From Massiliimalia sp964370215 (GTDB lineage Bacteria > Bacillota > Clostridia > Oscillospirales > Ruminococcaceae), in the NCBI GenBank assembly GCA_964370215.1, contig CAYJIM010000007.1, positions 8,764 through 72,763 of the forward strand: a stretch of DNA of 64,000 nt, read 5' to 3'. Within the stretch, counting starts at the first letter, position 1. Every line of letters begins with the position of its first letter. Positions 63,905 through 64,000 of the stretch are shown here, piece after piece. Position numbers and translations under genes: made by a program. The notes under the pieces were generated by a model, which was not told where the DNA came from, did not search any database, and saw only the letters and a program-made list of their open reading frames with translations.

Positions 63905-64000
63905 TTAGCTGCTTTTCTCTAAACTTGAAACATCTAATAAAGAATGTATGCTTTTTGTTCGTAAAGCATAATCATGAACTTCATTCAAAAATGAGTGTAT
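63905..64000 (-). CDS. Possible C-terminal end of a minus-strand gene entering from the right edge
   Basis: On the minus strand one frame is open from the window edge for 31 codons and ends in TAA at 63905-63907 (…HSFLNEVHDYALRTKSIHSL…). The composition is protein-like, but the stretch is too short to identify and could be chance in AT-rich DNA. Confidence 0.3.
   Translation of the reverse strand: MHSFLNEVHDYALRTKSIHSLLDVSSLEKSS

Overview
The window looks like chromosome of a low-GC spirochete, most probably in or near Treponemataceae. Pointers are the very long coiled-coil protein of the kind seen in treponemes, a Maf/DUF115 motility glycosylation-type protein, a bactofilin next to lnt, relaxed lipoboxes, and the fused 2-hydroxyacyl-CoA dehydratase activase. 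No rRNA, tRNA, prophage, transposase or CRISPR array is visible. Genus-level placement is inference.

Layout. 1-875 holds the N-terminal part of an HD-GYP-type protein (minus). 1039-5263 is a minus-strand cell-envelope operon: signal peptidase I, a PASTA penicillin-binding protein and a Maf-like protein. 5310-15900 (plus) has a LysM/M23 peptidase, a propeller plus degenerate deacetylase protein, a 1505-residue activase, a secreted unknown and a HAD phosphatase. 15970-26784 carries the giant coiled-coil protein, then recG, a YggT protein, a DUF4234 protein and dnaE on the minus strand. 27049-33076 is a small accessory stretch: GyrI-like protein, GNAT, an AraC regulator divergent from an MFS/small ORF/VOC operon, a secreted cytochrome b5-like protein and an APC permease. 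33118-42470 is housekeeping: argC, adk, rpsT, HU, lnt, bactofilin, rho, rpmE, an EpmA-like ligase and a TtcA-like enzyme. 42604-45688 is a sugar ABC transporter without its ATPase. 45878-48765 has an RpoS-like sigma factor behind a sigma-54 promoter, a YibQ-like protein and tsaD.

49101-63576 is a nitrogen-assimilation island: gltB, gltD, type I glutamine synthetase, an ANTAR-domain RNA-binding protein, asnB, an Amt-PII fusion and a type III glutamine synthetase. This holds the best candidate for an undescribed system. The gltB and asnB leaders each have a TTGACT promoter, then a 5-bp hairpin with hexaloop AAAGGY (A at position 1, G at position 4, the ANTAR recognition pattern). The 3' arm of that hairpin is also the 5' arm of a long intrinsic terminator. 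The ANTAR gene lies directly upstream of the asnB leader. I infer that the ANTAR protein, whose receiver-like domain lacks the usual acidic pair, antiterminates gltBD and asnB-amt-glnN.

The second strong signal is at 45703-45878: two tandem 24-bp dyads of identical architecture, then a consensus sigma-54 -24/-12 element (GG-N10-GC), then an RpoS-like sigma gene. This resembles the RpoN-RpoS cascade known from Borrelia.

The island is also full of intergenic hairpin repeats, including a three-hairpin composite before both gltB and amt and a MITE-like element before the type I glutamine synthetase gene.
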